64,000 nt of DNA from the NCBI GenBank assembly GCA_050045915.1, contig JBNGCR010000006.1, positions 8,986 through 72,985 on the forward strand, written 5' to 3'. Below the pieces are notes generated by a model that did not search any database, was not told where the DNA came from, and saw nothing but the letters and a program-made list of their open reading frames with translations. Made by a program: the position numbers and the translations under genes. Of the stretch, positions 43,168 to 53,281 are shown piece after piece (positions within the stretch are counted from its first letter, which is position 1; each line of letters starts with the position of its first letter). This stretch comes from Limnospira sp050045915 (GTDB lineage: Bacteria > Cyanobacteriota > Cyanobacteriia > Cyanobacteriales > Microcoleaceae).

Positions 43168-45564
43168 ATGCCTTACTCAGCGCCTCACTATTCGTCCGCC
43201 CTCGAACAAGCGGTCGATCGCTATCCCCTCACGGTGACGCCGGACACCTCCCTGGCGGACGCCATCGCACTGATGGGTCAGTTGCTCAACCGTTCCGCCC
43301 TCCCTCAAAATCAGGCAGACAACTCCGACCACTCCGAAAGTCCGACGACACCAGTCCAGCCAGCCGAAGGGCTGCGAGCCACCTGCGTGCTGGTGGTAGA
43401 CCAGTCGGCCCCCGGCAGCACGGAAATCCTGTCCCCCCCGCCGGAGAAGGCGAACCTGTTGGGGATCTTCACCGAGCGAGATCTGGTGCAACTGATCGCC
43501 ACGGGCATTTTGGACAACCCCCGAGAAGCCCCCCTGCACAAAATCCGCATCGGGGAAGTCATGTCCGAGGCCACCCACCAACTGACCGAATCCCAAGATC
43601 AGGATATTTTTACGGCCCTGTCCATGTTTCGCCAGCACCAGATCTTGCACCTCCCCGTCCTCGACCGCGACGGCCATGTGGCGGGGGCAATCACGCCGGA
43701 GCGAATTCGGCAAGTCCTGCAACCCTCCAACATCCTCAGAACCCGGCGGGTGGCCGACGAGATGACCGCCGACGTGCTCAGGGCACCGGCCAACACATCC
43801 GCCCTGAGTTTAGCCCAGCGGATGGCGACCCACCAGACGAGTTGCGTGGTCATTTACGAAGCGTCCCGGAAAAAGAAAGTCAAGCCCCTGGGGATCGTCT
43901 CGGCCCAGGATATCGTCCTGGCTCAGTTTTTGGAATTGGATCTCGGCCGCACCCCAGCGGCGACGATCATGGGAAAACCCCGCTTTTCCCTGACGCCCGA
44001 GGATTCCCTGTGGGTAGCGCACCAGGAAATGCAGGCCCGCCAGGTGCAGCGGTTGTTGGTGTGCGGCTCCGACGGGGAACTGCAGGGGATCGTCACCCAG
44101 ATGAGTTTGCTGCGGATGCTAGACCCCACGGAAATGTACCGGGTGGTGAAACAACTACAGCAGTCCGTCTACCAGCTCCAGGCGGAGAAGATGGAACTGC
44201 TCAGGAGCCGCAACGTGCAGTTAGAGAAGCAGGTAGCCGAACGGACGGCGCAACTGCACGAACAGTTGCAGCGGGAACGGCTACTGGCCAAAATCTCCCT
44301 CCAGATTCACCAATCCCTGAATTTGGAAGAGATTCTCAATGCGACCGTAGCCGAGGTGCGATCGCTCCTGGAGGCCGATCGCGTCGTGATTTACCACGTC
44401 GTCAACGACGAAACCGGACAACTGGTGGCCGAGTCCGCCGCTTCAGGATACGGTTTCCTTTCAGACCCCCACCTCACCCCAACTGCGATCGCCCACTACC
44501 TGCAAGCCTTCGAGCGGGACTACATCTACACCGTCCAGGATATCCGCACCGGCGACTTGCCCCCGGCGGAACGGATCCGCCTGCTCGATGAACAGATCGA
44601 ATCCTATTTGGGAGTCCCCATCCTCCAGGACGGGCAACTGTGGGGCGTCATCGAGGTGCAGCAATGTCAGAAATCCCGCCACTGGCTACCCGCCGAAACC
44701 AACCTCCTGCAACAACTGGCGACCCAACTGGCGATCGCCATCTACCAGGCCCAACTCTACCACCAAGTTCAAGCCCTCAACACCGACTTGGAACAACAGG
44801 TACTCGACCGCACCGCCGAACTGCAACAAAAAGTCCAGGAACTCCAGCAGTTGAATATCCTCAAAGACGACTTTCTCAGCACCGTCTCCCACGAATTGCG
44901 GACGCCTTTAGCCAACATGAAAATGGCGATCCATATGCTCAAATTAGCCCCCACGCCAGAGCGGGGCGAACGGTATCTCAACATTTTGGAGGCAGAATGT
45001 TCCCGGGAAACCAACCTGATCAACGACCTCCTGGACTTGCAAAAATTGGAGGCCTCCACCGCCCCCATCAGCCTGGAAGTATTGAACCTTTCCAACTGGA
45101 TTCCCCGCATCACCCAACCCTTCTATTCCCGGGCTCAGGAACGCCGACAAGTGTTGACCGTGGAGTGTCCCCCCGACTTGCCGCCCGTCCGCACCAACAC
45201 CGGCAACCTGGAGCGGATCATCGCCGAACTGTTGAATAATGCCTGCAAGTACACCCCCGACGGCGGGGAAATTCACCTACAGGTTGAACGCCACGCCAGC
45301 GGGATCTCCGAATGGTCTCCAAATGTCGCCCAATCCGGCGATCGCCTGCGGTTTACAATTGCCAACCCAGCCGAAATCCCGGAAAAGGAACTGCCCCGCA
45401 TTTTTGACAAGTTCTACCGGGTGCAAAACGCCGACCCCTGGAAACAGGGCGGGACGGGTTTGGGGTTGGCACTGGTGGAAAAATTGGTCGAACAACTCGA
45501 CGGCAAAATTCAGGTGACAAGTCAGGACTGCTGGACGACATTTACCGTCGATTTTCCAGTTTAA
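43168..45564 (+). CDS. CBS-GAF sensor histidine kinase
   Basis: I prefer the ATG at 43168 (MPYSAPHYSSALEQAVDRYP), which avoids overlap with the divergent HEAT gene. The 798-residue kinase has four CBS motifs in two pairs (about residues 10-330), a coiled coil (about 330-385), a GAF domain (about 385-530) with VVIYHVVNDETG, a second coiled coil, a HisKA domain with phospho-acceptor STVSHELRTPLAN, and an ATPase domain with NNACKYTPDGG and GGTGLGLALV. CBS pairs bind adenosyl ligands, so it may read the energy charge. No membrane segment is seen. No response regulator follows directly; a cupin gene is next. Confidence 0.9.
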   Translation: MPYSAPHYSSALEQAVDRYPLTVTPDTSLADAIALMGQLLNRSALPQNQADNSDHSESPTTPVQPAEGLRATCVLVVDQSAPGSTEILSPPPEKANLLGIFTERDLVQLIATGILDNPREAPLHKIRIGEVMSEATHQLTESQDQDIFTALSMFRQHQILHLPVLDRDGHVAGAITPERIRQVLQPSNILRTRRVADEMTADVLRAPANTSALSLAQRMATHQTSCVVIYEASRKKKVKPLGIVSAQDIVLAQFLELDLGRTPAATIMGKPRFSLTPEDSLWVAHQEMQARQVQRLLVCGSDGELQGIVTQMSLLRMLDPTEMYRVVKQLQQSVYQLQAEKMELLRSRNVQLEKQVAERTAQLHEQLQRERLLAKISLQIHQSLNLEEILNATVAEVRSLLEADRVVIYHVVNDETGQLVAESAASGYGFLSDPHLTPTAIAHYLQAFERDYIYTVQDIRTGDLPPAERIRLLDEQIESYLGVPILQDGQLWGVIEVQQCQKSRHWLPAETNLLQQLATQLAIAIYQAQLYHQVQALNTDLEQQVLDRTAELQQKVQELQQLNILKDDFLSTVSHELRTPLANMKMAIHMLKLAPTPERGERYLNILEAECSRETNLINDLLDLQKLEASTAPISLEVLNLSNWIPRITQPFYSRAQERRQVLTVECPPDLPPVRTNTGNLERIIAELLNNACKYTPDGGEIHLQVERHASGISEWSPNVAQSGDRLRFTIANPAEIPEKELPRIFDKFYRVQNADPWKQGGTGLGLALVEKLVEQLDGKIQVTSQDCWTTFTVDFPV

Positions 45565-45637
45565 TCTCGATTTTAAGATTGCATATAATTGGTTTGAATG
45601 GAAACCGAACGACTGTCTTTTATTCTGGAATTCCAAG

Positions 45638-46039
45638 ATGACGAAAGCCAAAACCGAAAAACCGGGCGAAACCCCCGCCACCTCCCAGCCCACCCGTACC
45701 CCGCCCTGGGGCCACGTCACGGTTTTGGAGGAGGGCGATCGCTACCGAATCAATCGGATCGTGATCAATCCGGGCTACCATATCAGCACCCAAATGCACT
45801 ACCACCGCAGCGAACACTGGATCGTCGTGGCGGGGACAGCCAAGGTGGTCTGCGGCGGGGAGGACATCACCCTCACCCCCAAACAGTCCACCTACGTTCC
45901 GATGAACACCCCCCACCGGGTGGACAATCCCGGGGTGATTCCCCTGGTGATGATCGAGGTGCAGAACGGGGAATATTTGGGCGAAGACGATATCACCCGC
46001 TTTCCCGAAGAAGATCAAAAAGTTGACGACAAAAAATAA
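45638..46039 (+). CDS. Cupin, mannose-6-phosphate isomerase C-terminal type
   Basis: The 133-residue protein is a single cupin matching the C-terminal domain of type II phosphomannose isomerase/GDP-mannose pyrophosphorylase. It has WGHVTVLEEGDRYRINRIVI, the metal-binding MHYHRSEHWIVVAGTAKV and YVPMNTPHRVDNPG. Stand-alone forms may isomerise mannose-6-phosphate or act as sugar-phosphate binding cupins. The metal ligands are the two histidines of HYHRSEH, its glutamate, and the later histidine. It could supply GDP-mannose for surface polysaccharide. Confidence 0.85.
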   Translation: MTKAKTEKPGETPATSQPTRTPPWGHVTVLEEGDRYRINRIVINPGYHISTQMHYHRSEHWIVVAGTAKVVCGGEDITLTPKQSTYVPMNTPHRVDNPGVIPLVMIEVQNGEYLGEDDITRFPEEDQKVDDKK

Positions 46040-46270
46040 AAAAATCAGATCCAATTCCGACCGCAAAAGATCTGGGGGCGGGGGGCGACCGGAGGAAAAT
46101 CCTATCTGTGTTCTTCCTCCGCTTGACCCTTGCTCCCTCCGTCCCCCCGCACCCGACACTCTCTCTGGAGGGTGAGTCGCCGCATCGGTCACCGGGTTAA
46201 AATCAAAAGTTGAATCAATCGACAGAGCAGCGGTTGATCTCGGCGATCACGCCCACTTTTTTAACACTAT

Positions 46271-49200
46271 TTGGGGGAAAGACACTTGAACCGTCCGACC
46301 TCGGCCGTCACCCAACCCGATCCGGTGTCGGAAGTCGAGCTAATCCAACAGTTTTCGCGAGTGAGCCGGTGGGCCGCGATCGCGGCGGTCGGGTTGTTGG
46401 GGTGGGTGGCGAACGTCTGGGGAGCGGCCCCCGCCGTCCCCCACTGGCTCACCATCCGAGGGAACACCGCCCTAGCCACCATCGGGTCGGGGGTCGCCCT
46501 CGACCTGTGGCACCGCCACCACCGACTGGGCCTCAGCCCGCCCCCGCCAGTTCGGGGATTGATTTGGGGGTGTTGCGCGATCGCCATTGCGATCGGGGCG
46601 GCCGGCCTGCTGGGTTTCTCCGCCGGCGGCGGAGTCCCGGCCATCAATTTAGCCGTCGCCCCCAACACCGCCGGCGGCGTGATCGCTCTCGGGTGCGGGG
46701 TGCTGCTGTCGGTTCGGGACTGGAACGCCCCCGCCCAGTCCTGCGGCCTGCTGACCCTGTCCATCTCGATTTTGGCCCTCGTCGGCCACCTCTACCACGC
46801 CGCCCCCTTCTACAGCGCCGGCTCCCCCAACCCGATGGACGCCCAGACCGCCACCGCCCTGCTGCTGCTCTCCGCAAGCATTTTGTGCGCCCGCCCGGAG
46901 CGGGGGTGGATGGCGGAAGTCAGCAGCCCCTACGCCGGGGGGATCGCGATCCGCCGACTGCTGCCGGTGACGGTCGCCATTCCGACCCTGCTGGGATTGT
47001 TCATGTTGGCGATCGCGGTTTACTTTCCCGTCGGCATCGAAACCTTAACCGCCCTCCGCACCATTCTGGGCATCCTCGCCTTCGGAGCCTTCCTGTGGTG
47101 GAACGGCCGCAGCATGAACCGCATCGACGCCCACCGCCAAGACATCCAAATTTCCCTGCTGAATGCAGAACGGCGCTATCGGGCTATCTTCAACCAATCC
47201 TTCCAATTCGTCGGGCTGCTAGACCTAGACGGCACCCTCCTGGAAGCCAACCAGACCGCCCTCGAGTTCGGGGGCCTGACGGCGACAGACGCGATCGGGA
47301 AGCCCTTCTGGGAAGTCCCCTGGTGGCGGGGATCGGCCGAGAGCCGGGAACAACTGCGGGAGGCGATCGCCCAGGCGGTGCGGGGGGAGCCGGTACGCTA
47401 CGAAGTTGACGTTCTGGGGCAGAATGATGCGATCGCCACCATCGACTTTTCCCTGCGCCCCATTTTAGACCCGGACGGAAAAACCATTTTCCTGATCCCC
47501 GAGGGGCGGGATATCAGCGATCGCAAGCGCCTCGAAGAACAAATCAGACGCGATCGCGCCCAACTCGAAGTTCGCATCGAGGAGCGCACCCGGCAACTCG
47601 AAATCAGCAACGACCGATTGCGGCAGGAAATTGCCGAGCGCCGGCAGACCGAAATCGCCCTGCGGGAGTCGGAAGAACTGTTTCGCTCCACCTTTGAACA
47701 GGCGGCAGTGGGGATCGCCCACGTCGGACTCCAGGGCAGTTGGCTGCGGGTGAATCAAAAATTGTGCGACATCGTCGGCTACACCCGGAAAGAACTGCTG
47801 CAATGCGCTTTTGGGTCTATCACCCACCCCGAGGATCTCCCCGAGGATTTGGAACGGATGCGGCAACTGATGGCGGGTCAGATCGAGAGTTATTCGATGG
47901 AAAAGCGCTACATCCACAAAGACGGTTCTCCCCTGTGGATCTCCCTCGTCGCTTCCCTGCGCTACCGCCCCACCGGGGAACCCCATCACTTTATCGCCGT
48001 TGTTCAGGACATTTCCGAACTCAAACGGGCCCAGGAAGAACTCGAACGGCGTCACCGGGAGCTCAAAGAGTCCGAGGAAAAATTCCGGCAGTTCGCCGAA
48101 CACATCCGGGAAATCTTCTTCAGCTTTACCCCCGACTACGGCACCCTCCTCTATGTCAGCCCCGCTTACGAGGAGCTGTGGGGGCGCAGTTGTCAGAGCC
48201 TCTACGACCGCCCCACGAGTTGGCTCGAAGCCGTTCACCCCGAAGACCGCGATCGCGTCGGAGCGGCTTTTGAGCGAACCCTCGCCGGCGCCCCCTTTGA
48301 AGAGGAATATCGCATCTGCCGGCCGGACGGATCTCAGATCTGGGTCCGGGTCCGCACCTCTTTCGTCCGCGACGCAGCCGGGGAAGTCCTGCGGGTTGTC
48401 GGCGTCACCGAGGAGATCACGAAACGAAAAAACGCGGAACTCTGTCTGGCCGCCCAACTCCGCCAACAGGCCGGTATCGCCCTGCTGTCTCAAAAGGCGC
48501 TTTCGGGTTTGGATCTGTGCCAATTATTCGACGAGACGGTGGCGGAAGTTGCCGAGAGTCTCGATGTGGAATACAGCAAAATCCTGCAACGACTCCCCGG
48601 AGGAGAGGGTTTGCTGTTGAAGGCGGGGGTGGGTTGGGCTCCGGGCTTGGTGGGGCAGGCGATCGTCGGGGCCGACGGGGATTCCCAGGCGGGTTACACT
48701 CTGCTGACCCGCGAACCGGTCGTCGTCGAATCGTTGGACTCGGAAACCCGGTTTTCCGGCCCGGAGCTGTTGAGAGATCACGGGGTCGTCAGTGGCATCA
48801 GCGTGGCGATCGAGGGGGCCGATGACCGTCCGTTTGGGGTTTTGGGGATTCACACTCGCCGCCGGCGTCACTTCGACCGCTCCGACGTTAACTTTCTTCA
48901 GTCCGTGGCGAATTTGCTGGCCTCCGCCATCGCCCGCCGGGAGGCGGAACGGGAACTCCGGCAACTTAATGCCCACCTCGAAGAGCGGGTGCGGGTGCGG
49001 ACGCAACAACTCCAAAAGAGCAATCAAGAACTCGAATCTTTTTCCTATTCCGTCTCCCACGACCTCCGCGCCCCCCTGCGGGCGATCCAAGGTCTGACTC
49101 AGGCGCTGTGGGAGGATTACGGTAGCCAACTGGCGGACGACATGGCCAGGGAGTACACCCACCGGATCATGGCCGCCGCCACCCAGATGGATACTTTGAT

Positions 49201-49771
49201 CCGGGATTTGTTGACCTACAGCCGCCTGGGCCGGGCTGAGATTCACCTGAACCCCGTGGCCCTCGACGGCGCGATCGAGGAGGTCTGGGATACCCTGGAT
49301 CTGGAACTGCGCGACGCGGGGGTGCAACTCAAAATTGCCCCCGATCTGCCCGTCGTCTACGGGAACTACAGGATTATCTACCAGGCGATCGCGAATTTGC
49401 TCGCCAATGCCGCCAAGTTCGTCGCCCCCGACGTCCGGCCAACCATTTCGATCTGGGCGACCCAGACCGACGGCTGGGCGCGGTTGTGGGTGGCAGACAA
49501 CGGCATCGGCATTGACCCTCAGTACCACGATCGCATCTTCCGGGTGTTCGAGCGCCTCCACGGCGTGGAATCCTACCCCGGGACGGGGATCGGGTTGGCG
49601 ATCGTCCGGCGCGGTATCGAGCGCCTCGGCGGCCGCTGCGGGGTCGAATCGAACCTCGACGAGGGGAGCAAATTTTGGATCGAATTGCCGACCTCCCCCC
49701 CCGGGGAGGGCGAATGGAATTCTACCCCCGATCCATTGGTTTCGACGGACTCTCAGTCGGTCAAGTCTTAA
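46271..49771 (+). CDS. Multi-PAS/GAF membrane sensor histidine kinase
   Basis: The 1166-residue kinase begins at a TTG (46271). The first 290 residues contain about eight hydrophobic segments (for example AAIAAVGLLGWVANVWGAA), forming a membrane sensor. Three PAS domains follow (about 300-420, 475-590, 600-720), each ending with the DIS/EIT linker, then a GAF domain (about 735-890). The HisKA domain carries FSYSVSHDLRAPLRAIQG and the ATPase domain DNGIGIDPQYHDRIF with GTGIGLAIV. No Cys for bilin binding is evident, so it is not a phytochrome. The following Rcp1-type receiver is a likely partner. Confidence 0.9.
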   Translation: MGERHLNRPTSAVTQPDPVSEVELIQQFSRVSRWAAIAAVGLLGWVANVWGAAPAVPHWLTIRGNTALATIGSGVALDLWHRHHRLGLSPPPPVRGLIWGCCAIAIAIGAAGLLGFSAGGGVPAINLAVAPNTAGGVIALGCGVLLSVRDWNAPAQSCGLLTLSISILALVGHLYHAAPFYSAGSPNPMDAQTATALLLLSASILCARPERGWMAEVSSPYAGGIAIRRLLPVTVAIPTLLGLFMLAIAVYFPVGIETLTALRTILGILAFGAFLWWNGRSMNRIDAHRQDIQISLLNAERRYRAIFNQSFQFVGLLDLDGTLLEANQTALEFGGLTATDAIGKPFWEVPWWRGSAESREQLREAIAQAVRGEPVRYEVDVLGQNDAIATIDFSLRPILDPDGKTIFLIPEGRDISDRKRLEEQIRRDRAQLEVRIEERTRQLEISNDRLRQEIAERRQTEIALRESEELFRSTFEQAAVGIAHVGLQGSWLRVNQKLCDIVGYTRKELLQCAFGSITHPEDLPEDLERMRQLMAGQIESYSMEKRYIHKDGSPLWISLVASLRYRPTGEPHHFIAVVQDISELKRAQEELERRHRELKESEEKFRQFAEHIREIFFSFTPDYGTLLYVSPAYEELWGRSCQSLYDRPTSWLEAVHPEDRDRVGAAFERTLAGAPFEEEYRICRPDGSQIWVRVRTSFVRDAAGEVLRVVGVTEEITKRKNAELCLAAQLRQQAGIALLSQKALSGLDLCQLFDETVAEVAESLDVEYSKILQRLPGGEGLLLKAGVGWAPGLVGQAIVGADGDSQAGYTLLTREPVVVESLDSETRFSGPELLRDHGVVSGISVAIEGADDRPFGVLGIHTRRRRHFDRSDVNFLQSVANLLASAIARREAERELRQLNAHLEERVRVRTQQLQKSNQELESFSYSVSHDLRAPLRAIQGLTQALWEDYGSQLADDMAREYTHRIMAAATQMDTLIRDLLTYSRLGRAEIHLNPVALDGAIEEVWDTLDLELRDAGVQLKIAPDLPVVYGNYRIIYQAIANLLANAAKFVAPDVRPTISIWATQTDGWARLWVADNGIGIDPQYHDRIFRVFERLHGVESYPGTGIGLAIVRRGIERLGGRCGVESNLDEGSKFWIELPTSPPGEGEWNSTPDPLVSTDSQSVKS

Positions 49772-50246
49772 TGTCTTTGAAAAACGTGAAAAATTTGGGC
49801 AAAATTATGAGATAATTGAAAAAACTCAGGAATTGAAATTTTGATCTTCAGATGACCTGGAAAGGATAGGCAACAGTCGGGTTCCCGATCCATTTCTGGC
49901 TCATTGTTTCAATCAATTTTGAGTGGATGGCAAGTGGCGGGGTTGATTCATTTTTCAAAATCGCTTTTTTGACTTTTCGGTTGGGTGAAAATATTTTAAA
50001 ATTTTCAGCTTGTCAGATCGATGGAATCGAGGGGGGATATTCAATTCCGACACCGAACCGGAGTCCGACATTTTTTCGACCGCCGGGGTATTTGTAGCAG
50101 TGCGCGATCGTTTGTTGACAGTTTCCTTCCGATTCCCAGCCTCGAAACCCTAATTCCCAGGGAATTTTCCATCCTCACACCCTACACCGGGCGCGCAACG
50201 CCATACCATTTCGGTTAAAATCGCAAACTTGAAGGAGCTATCAGCC
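49772..50246. other. Intergenic region before the receiver gene
   Basis: About 475 bases without a supported gene. The first part is AT-rich (GATAATTGAAAAAACTCAGG). A ribosome-binding site GAAGGAG (50231-50237) sits 9 bases before the ATG at 50247. No clear terminator follows the kinase stop. Confidence 0.5.
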
Positions 50247-50753
50247 ATGTCCCGCACCAGTTTTCACGCCCCGCACTTCAAAAGGAGATTGATACCCGTG
50301 TTAGAACGGAACCCATCCGAAATTTTGTTGATCGAAGATGACTCCAACGACGTGTTTTTGATTCGGCGCGCCTTCGGGCGGATCGATTTAAAGTTGTCCC
50401 TGCGAGTGCTCGAAGATGGAGAAGTCGCGATCGCCCATTTGAACCAACTGATAGCTGAGGAAAACCGCGAGCTGCATCCTCTACCCCTGTTCATATTGCT
50501 CGATCTGAAACTCCCCCGACGCTCGGGACTCGAAGTTTTGGAATGGCTCAAACAACAGCCCGCCCTCTGCCGCATCCCCGTGGTGGTGCTGACCTCATCC
50601 CAGGAAAGTGTGGACGTCGATCGCGCCTACGATCTAGGGGCTAATTCCTATTTGGTCAAACCCGTCACCTTCAACGCCCTGCTGAATATGATCCAGACGA
50701 TCGAAACTTACTGGGTGAAATTTAACCAGTTTCCATCCATCCAAAAGGCGTGA
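50247..50753 (+). CDS. Rcp1-like single-domain response regulator
   Basis: The protein of about 168 residues is a stand-alone receiver of the type that pairs with phytochrome-class kinases: ILLIEDDSNDVFLIRRAF, the phosphoacceptor Asp in LLDLKLPRRSG, VVVLTSSQE and YLVKP. Two starts look possible. The ATG at 50247 follows GAAGGAG by 9 bases; a GTG at 50298 follows AAAGGAG by 10 bases and gives a product beginning where homology begins. No DNA-binding output is present. It lies between two histidine kinases and probably serves one of them. Confidence 0.88.
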   Translation: MSRTSFHAPHFKRRLIPVLERNPSEILLIEDDSNDVFLIRRAFGRIDLKLSLRVLEDGEVAIAHLNQLIAEENRELHPLPLFILLDLKLPRRSGLEVLEWLKQQPALCRIPVVVLTSSQESVDVDRAYDLGANSYLVKPVTFNALLNMIQTIETYWVKFNQFPSIQKA

Positions 50754-50834
50754 AATATTGGCCGCGAACCCCGTCAAATTTATCGTCAGCATTCACCCGT
50801 TCGACAAGCGCGTGAAACGACTGAGAGCAAGACA

Positions 50835-52376
50835 ATGTATCAAGAGCAACCGCTACGGCGCATTTTATTAATTGACGACAATCCCGACGACCGCCTCCTG
50901 ATCGACCGGGCTCTCAAACAAGAATTTTCCGACACCGCCATCGAAGAAGTGGGGGAACCGGAAGGGTTAGAACAGATCCTGGAAACGGGGGATTTCGACC
51001 TGGTGATCACCGACTACCAACTCTGTTGGGGTACGGGGTTGCAGATCCTCGAACGGGTCAAGTCCCGCTACCCGGACTGTCCCGTGATCATGTTTACCAA
51101 CACGGGGACCGAAGAAATCGCCGTCGAAGCCATGAAAGCGGGTCTGGACGATTACATCATCAAATCCCCCCAGCACTTTCACCGCCTCACCCAGGGGGTG
51201 CGGTGGGTGTGGGAGCGGGTCCAGAACCGGCGGCGGGCCATCCAATCTGAATATCGCCTCCAGTGCCTGCTCGACCAACTGAGTTTGGGGGTGTTTTTCG
51301 TGCACTCCGACGGCAAGTTGTTGCGGTACAACCCGGCATTGTTGAACGTGCTCGGATTAGAGTGCGCCGAAGAAGTGGAAACGTTCATCCGGGAGCGGCT
51401 GCGGCTGGATCTGGCCGATGCCACCCTGCGACGGCAGATCGGCTCCGACCAAGCCCCGCAACAGTACCGGGAGATCCAATTCCGCCGGGGAGACGGCCGC
51501 TTGGTTTGGCTGCGGGTGAGTACGATGCCGGAGCGGTTCGACGGCAGCTTTATCATCGACGGGTTGATCGAAGATATCAGCGATCGCAAGCGGGCCGAAG
51601 CGGAAATTCGCCAACTCAACCAAACCTTAGAAAGCCGGATTCGAGAGCGGACCGCCCAACTGGAGGCTACCAATCAGGAGTTGGAAATTTTCGCCTATTC
51701 CGTCTCCCACGACTTGCAGGCCCCGCTGCGCCAAATTAACGGCTTCGTCAGCTTATTGCAGGAACATTTCGCCGCGACATCACCCGACCCCACGAGCGCC
51801 AGCTACTTGGAGACGATCGCCAATTTGACTCAGCAGGCTGGTCGGATGCTCGAGGAGCTGCTCCGGTTTTCCCGCACTGGCCGGGTGCAGATGTCGCCGA
51901 CGTGGGTCGATCCCATGCGGTTGGTCGAGCTGACGAGACAGCAGGCCGAAATCGATTTGGAGGGGCGAGAGATTGTCTGGACGGTGGAACCGCTCCCCCG
52001 GGTGTGGGCCGACCGGGAGCTGTTGCAGACGGTCTTTCAAAACCTGTTGGAAAATGCCGTCAAATATACGCGCCTCTGCGAACGGGCCGAAATTGCGATC
52101 GCCGCCACTGAAAGCGAAAAAGAGGTGATTTACTCCGTCCGCGATAACGGGGTCGGATTCGACATGAAATATGCCGACAAACTCTTCGGCCCGTTTCAGC
52201 GTCTCCACTCCCGCAAGGTGTTTGAAGGCATGGGGATCGGCTTGGCTAACGTTCGCCGCATCGTCCACCGCCACGGGGGGAAGGTTTGGGCTCAAGGCGA
52301 GCCGGGAAACGGGGCGACGTTCTATTTCTCGCTGCCCAAGGAATCTTCGCGCTCTTCCGACGATCGCCCGTCGTAG
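50835..52376 (+). CDS. Receiver-PAS-histidine kinase
   Basis: The 513-residue protein opens with a receiver domain (ILLIDDNPDDR, phosphoacceptor Asp60 in VITDYQL, YIIKSP). A PAS domain (about 145-260) follows, then a coiled coil. The HisKA domain has FAYSVSHDLQAPLRQINGFV and the ATPase domain DNGVGFDMKYADKLF with GMGIGLANV. This layout suits a relay in which a phosphate on the N-terminal receiver modulates the kinase. It is 81 bases after the Rcp1-like gene and probably cotranscribed. Its 3' end overlaps the end of the convergent CDF gene by 55 bases. Confidence 0.9.
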   Translation: MYQEQPLRRILLIDDNPDDRLLIDRALKQEFSDTAIEEVGEPEGLEQILETGDFDLVITDYQLCWGTGLQILERVKSRYPDCPVIMFTNTGTEEIAVEAMKAGLDDYIIKSPQHFHRLTQGVRWVWERVQNRRRAIQSEYRLQCLLDQLSLGVFFVHSDGKLLRYNPALLNVLGLECAEEVETFIRERLRLDLADATLRRQIGSDQAPQQYREIQFRRGDGRLVWLRVSTMPERFDGSFIIDGLIEDISDRKRAEAEIRQLNQTLESRIRERTAQLEATNQELEIFAYSVSHDLQAPLRQINGFVSLLQEHFAATSPDPTSASYLETIANLTQQAGRMLEELLRFSRTGRVQMSPTWVDPMRLVELTRQQAEIDLEGREIVWTVEPLPRVWADRELLQTVFQNLLENAVKYTRLCERAEIAIAATESEKEVIYSVRDNGVGFDMKYADKLFGPFQRLHSRKVFEGMGIGLANVRRIVHRHGGKVWAQGEPGNGATFYFSLPKESSRSSDDRPS

Positions 52377-53281
52377 GTGAGGCGGCTCGATTCGTAGTCC
52401 GGGGGCTCGACGTGGATCAAAATCCGGGCGGGGCTGTAGCGCTTTTCCAGTTCGGCCTCCACCGCCTCCGTGATGTCGTGGGCTGTCTCCACGTCCTCCG
52501 CCTCGACGACCATGTGCATTTCGATGAACACCTGCCGCCCGATCATCCCCCGGGAGGCGATGGCGTGGCAGTTGACGACGCCGGGGACGGACATGGCGAT
52601 CGCTTTGATCTGTTCGGGGGCGATCGCCATCTGGTCCACCAGCCAGGGCAAGTTCTCCTCGATCACTTCCCAACCGCTGCGGAACACCAGCAGCGCCACC
52701 GGAAACGCCAGCGCCAGATCTAAAAGCTGCAGTTGTGGCCGATCCCAGCGGTTGCCCAGCCACACCCCAATCAACCCGGCGATGACCATAATCGTGATCC
52801 AGACGTCGCTCATGGTATGTTTGGCATCGGCCACCAGCAGGGCGCTCCCCACCCGCCGCCCCACCCGACGCTCGTAGTAGGCCACGAAAATATTCACCCC
52901 CAACACCGCCAACAAAATCCACAGTTGGCGCGGGGAGATGTTGACGGCGTGGCTGTCTTCCGAAAATAACCGCCCCACCGCGCCGCTGAGAATTTCAAAA
53001 CAGGCGATCCCCAAAAAGGCGGCGATCCCCAGCGCCCCCACCGCGTCAAATTTTTGGTGTCCGTAGGGATGTTCGCGATCGGGTTCCGGGGAGGCGAAGT
53101 GATTGGCGACCAACCCCAAAACGTTATTGAGGCTATCGGTGACGCTGTGGAGGGCGTCGGCTAACAAACTCAGGGAACCCGTGATCCACCCCACCGCCGC
53201 TTTGATCGCCATCACCAACAGATTTAAAATCAGGGTGATGACCAGCACCCGCCGCACTTCGGAACGTCGATCGCTCGCCAT
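52322..53281 (-). CDS. Cation diffusion facilitator metal exporter
   Basis: I start at the ATG at 53281 (MASDRRSEVRRVLVITLIL), giving 319 residues; the frame is open further upstream but without membrane-protein character. Six transmembrane segments carry the zinc-site motifs LLADALHSVTDSLNN and DAKHTMSDVWITI. The cytoplasmic C-terminal domain has CHAIASRGMIGRQVFIEMHM and ends in a Ser/Glu-rich tail. Such proteins export Zn, Co, Mn or Fe in exchange for protons. Metal specificity is not readable here. The stop lies within the 3' end of the convergent kinase gene. Confidence 0.9.
   Translation of the reverse strand: MASDRRSEVRRVLVITLILNLLVMAIKAAVGWITGSLSLLADALHSVTDSLNNVLGLVANHFASPEPDREHPYGHQKFDAVGALGIAAFLGIACFEILSGAVGRLFSEDSHAVNISPRQLWILLAVLGVNIFVAYYERRVGRRVGSALLVADAKHTMSDVWITIMVIAGLIGVWLGNRWDRPQLQLLDLALAFPVALLVFRSGWEVIEENLPWLVDQMAIAPEQIKAIAMSVPGVVNCHAIASRGMIGRQVFIEMHMVVEAEDVETAHDITEAVEAELEKRYSPARILIHVEPPDYESSRLTYDGRSSEEREDSLGSEK

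Noticed and set aside
43134..44591. 485-codon frame inside the CBS-GAF kinase gene
   Set aside because: Composition is Arg/Pro/Gly-rich with no domain; a shadow of the kinase frame.
46210..47409. 399-codon frame overlapping the PAS kinase start
   Set aside because: Arg/Pro-rich composition from a shifted frame of a GC-rich gene; the kinase frame carries the domains.
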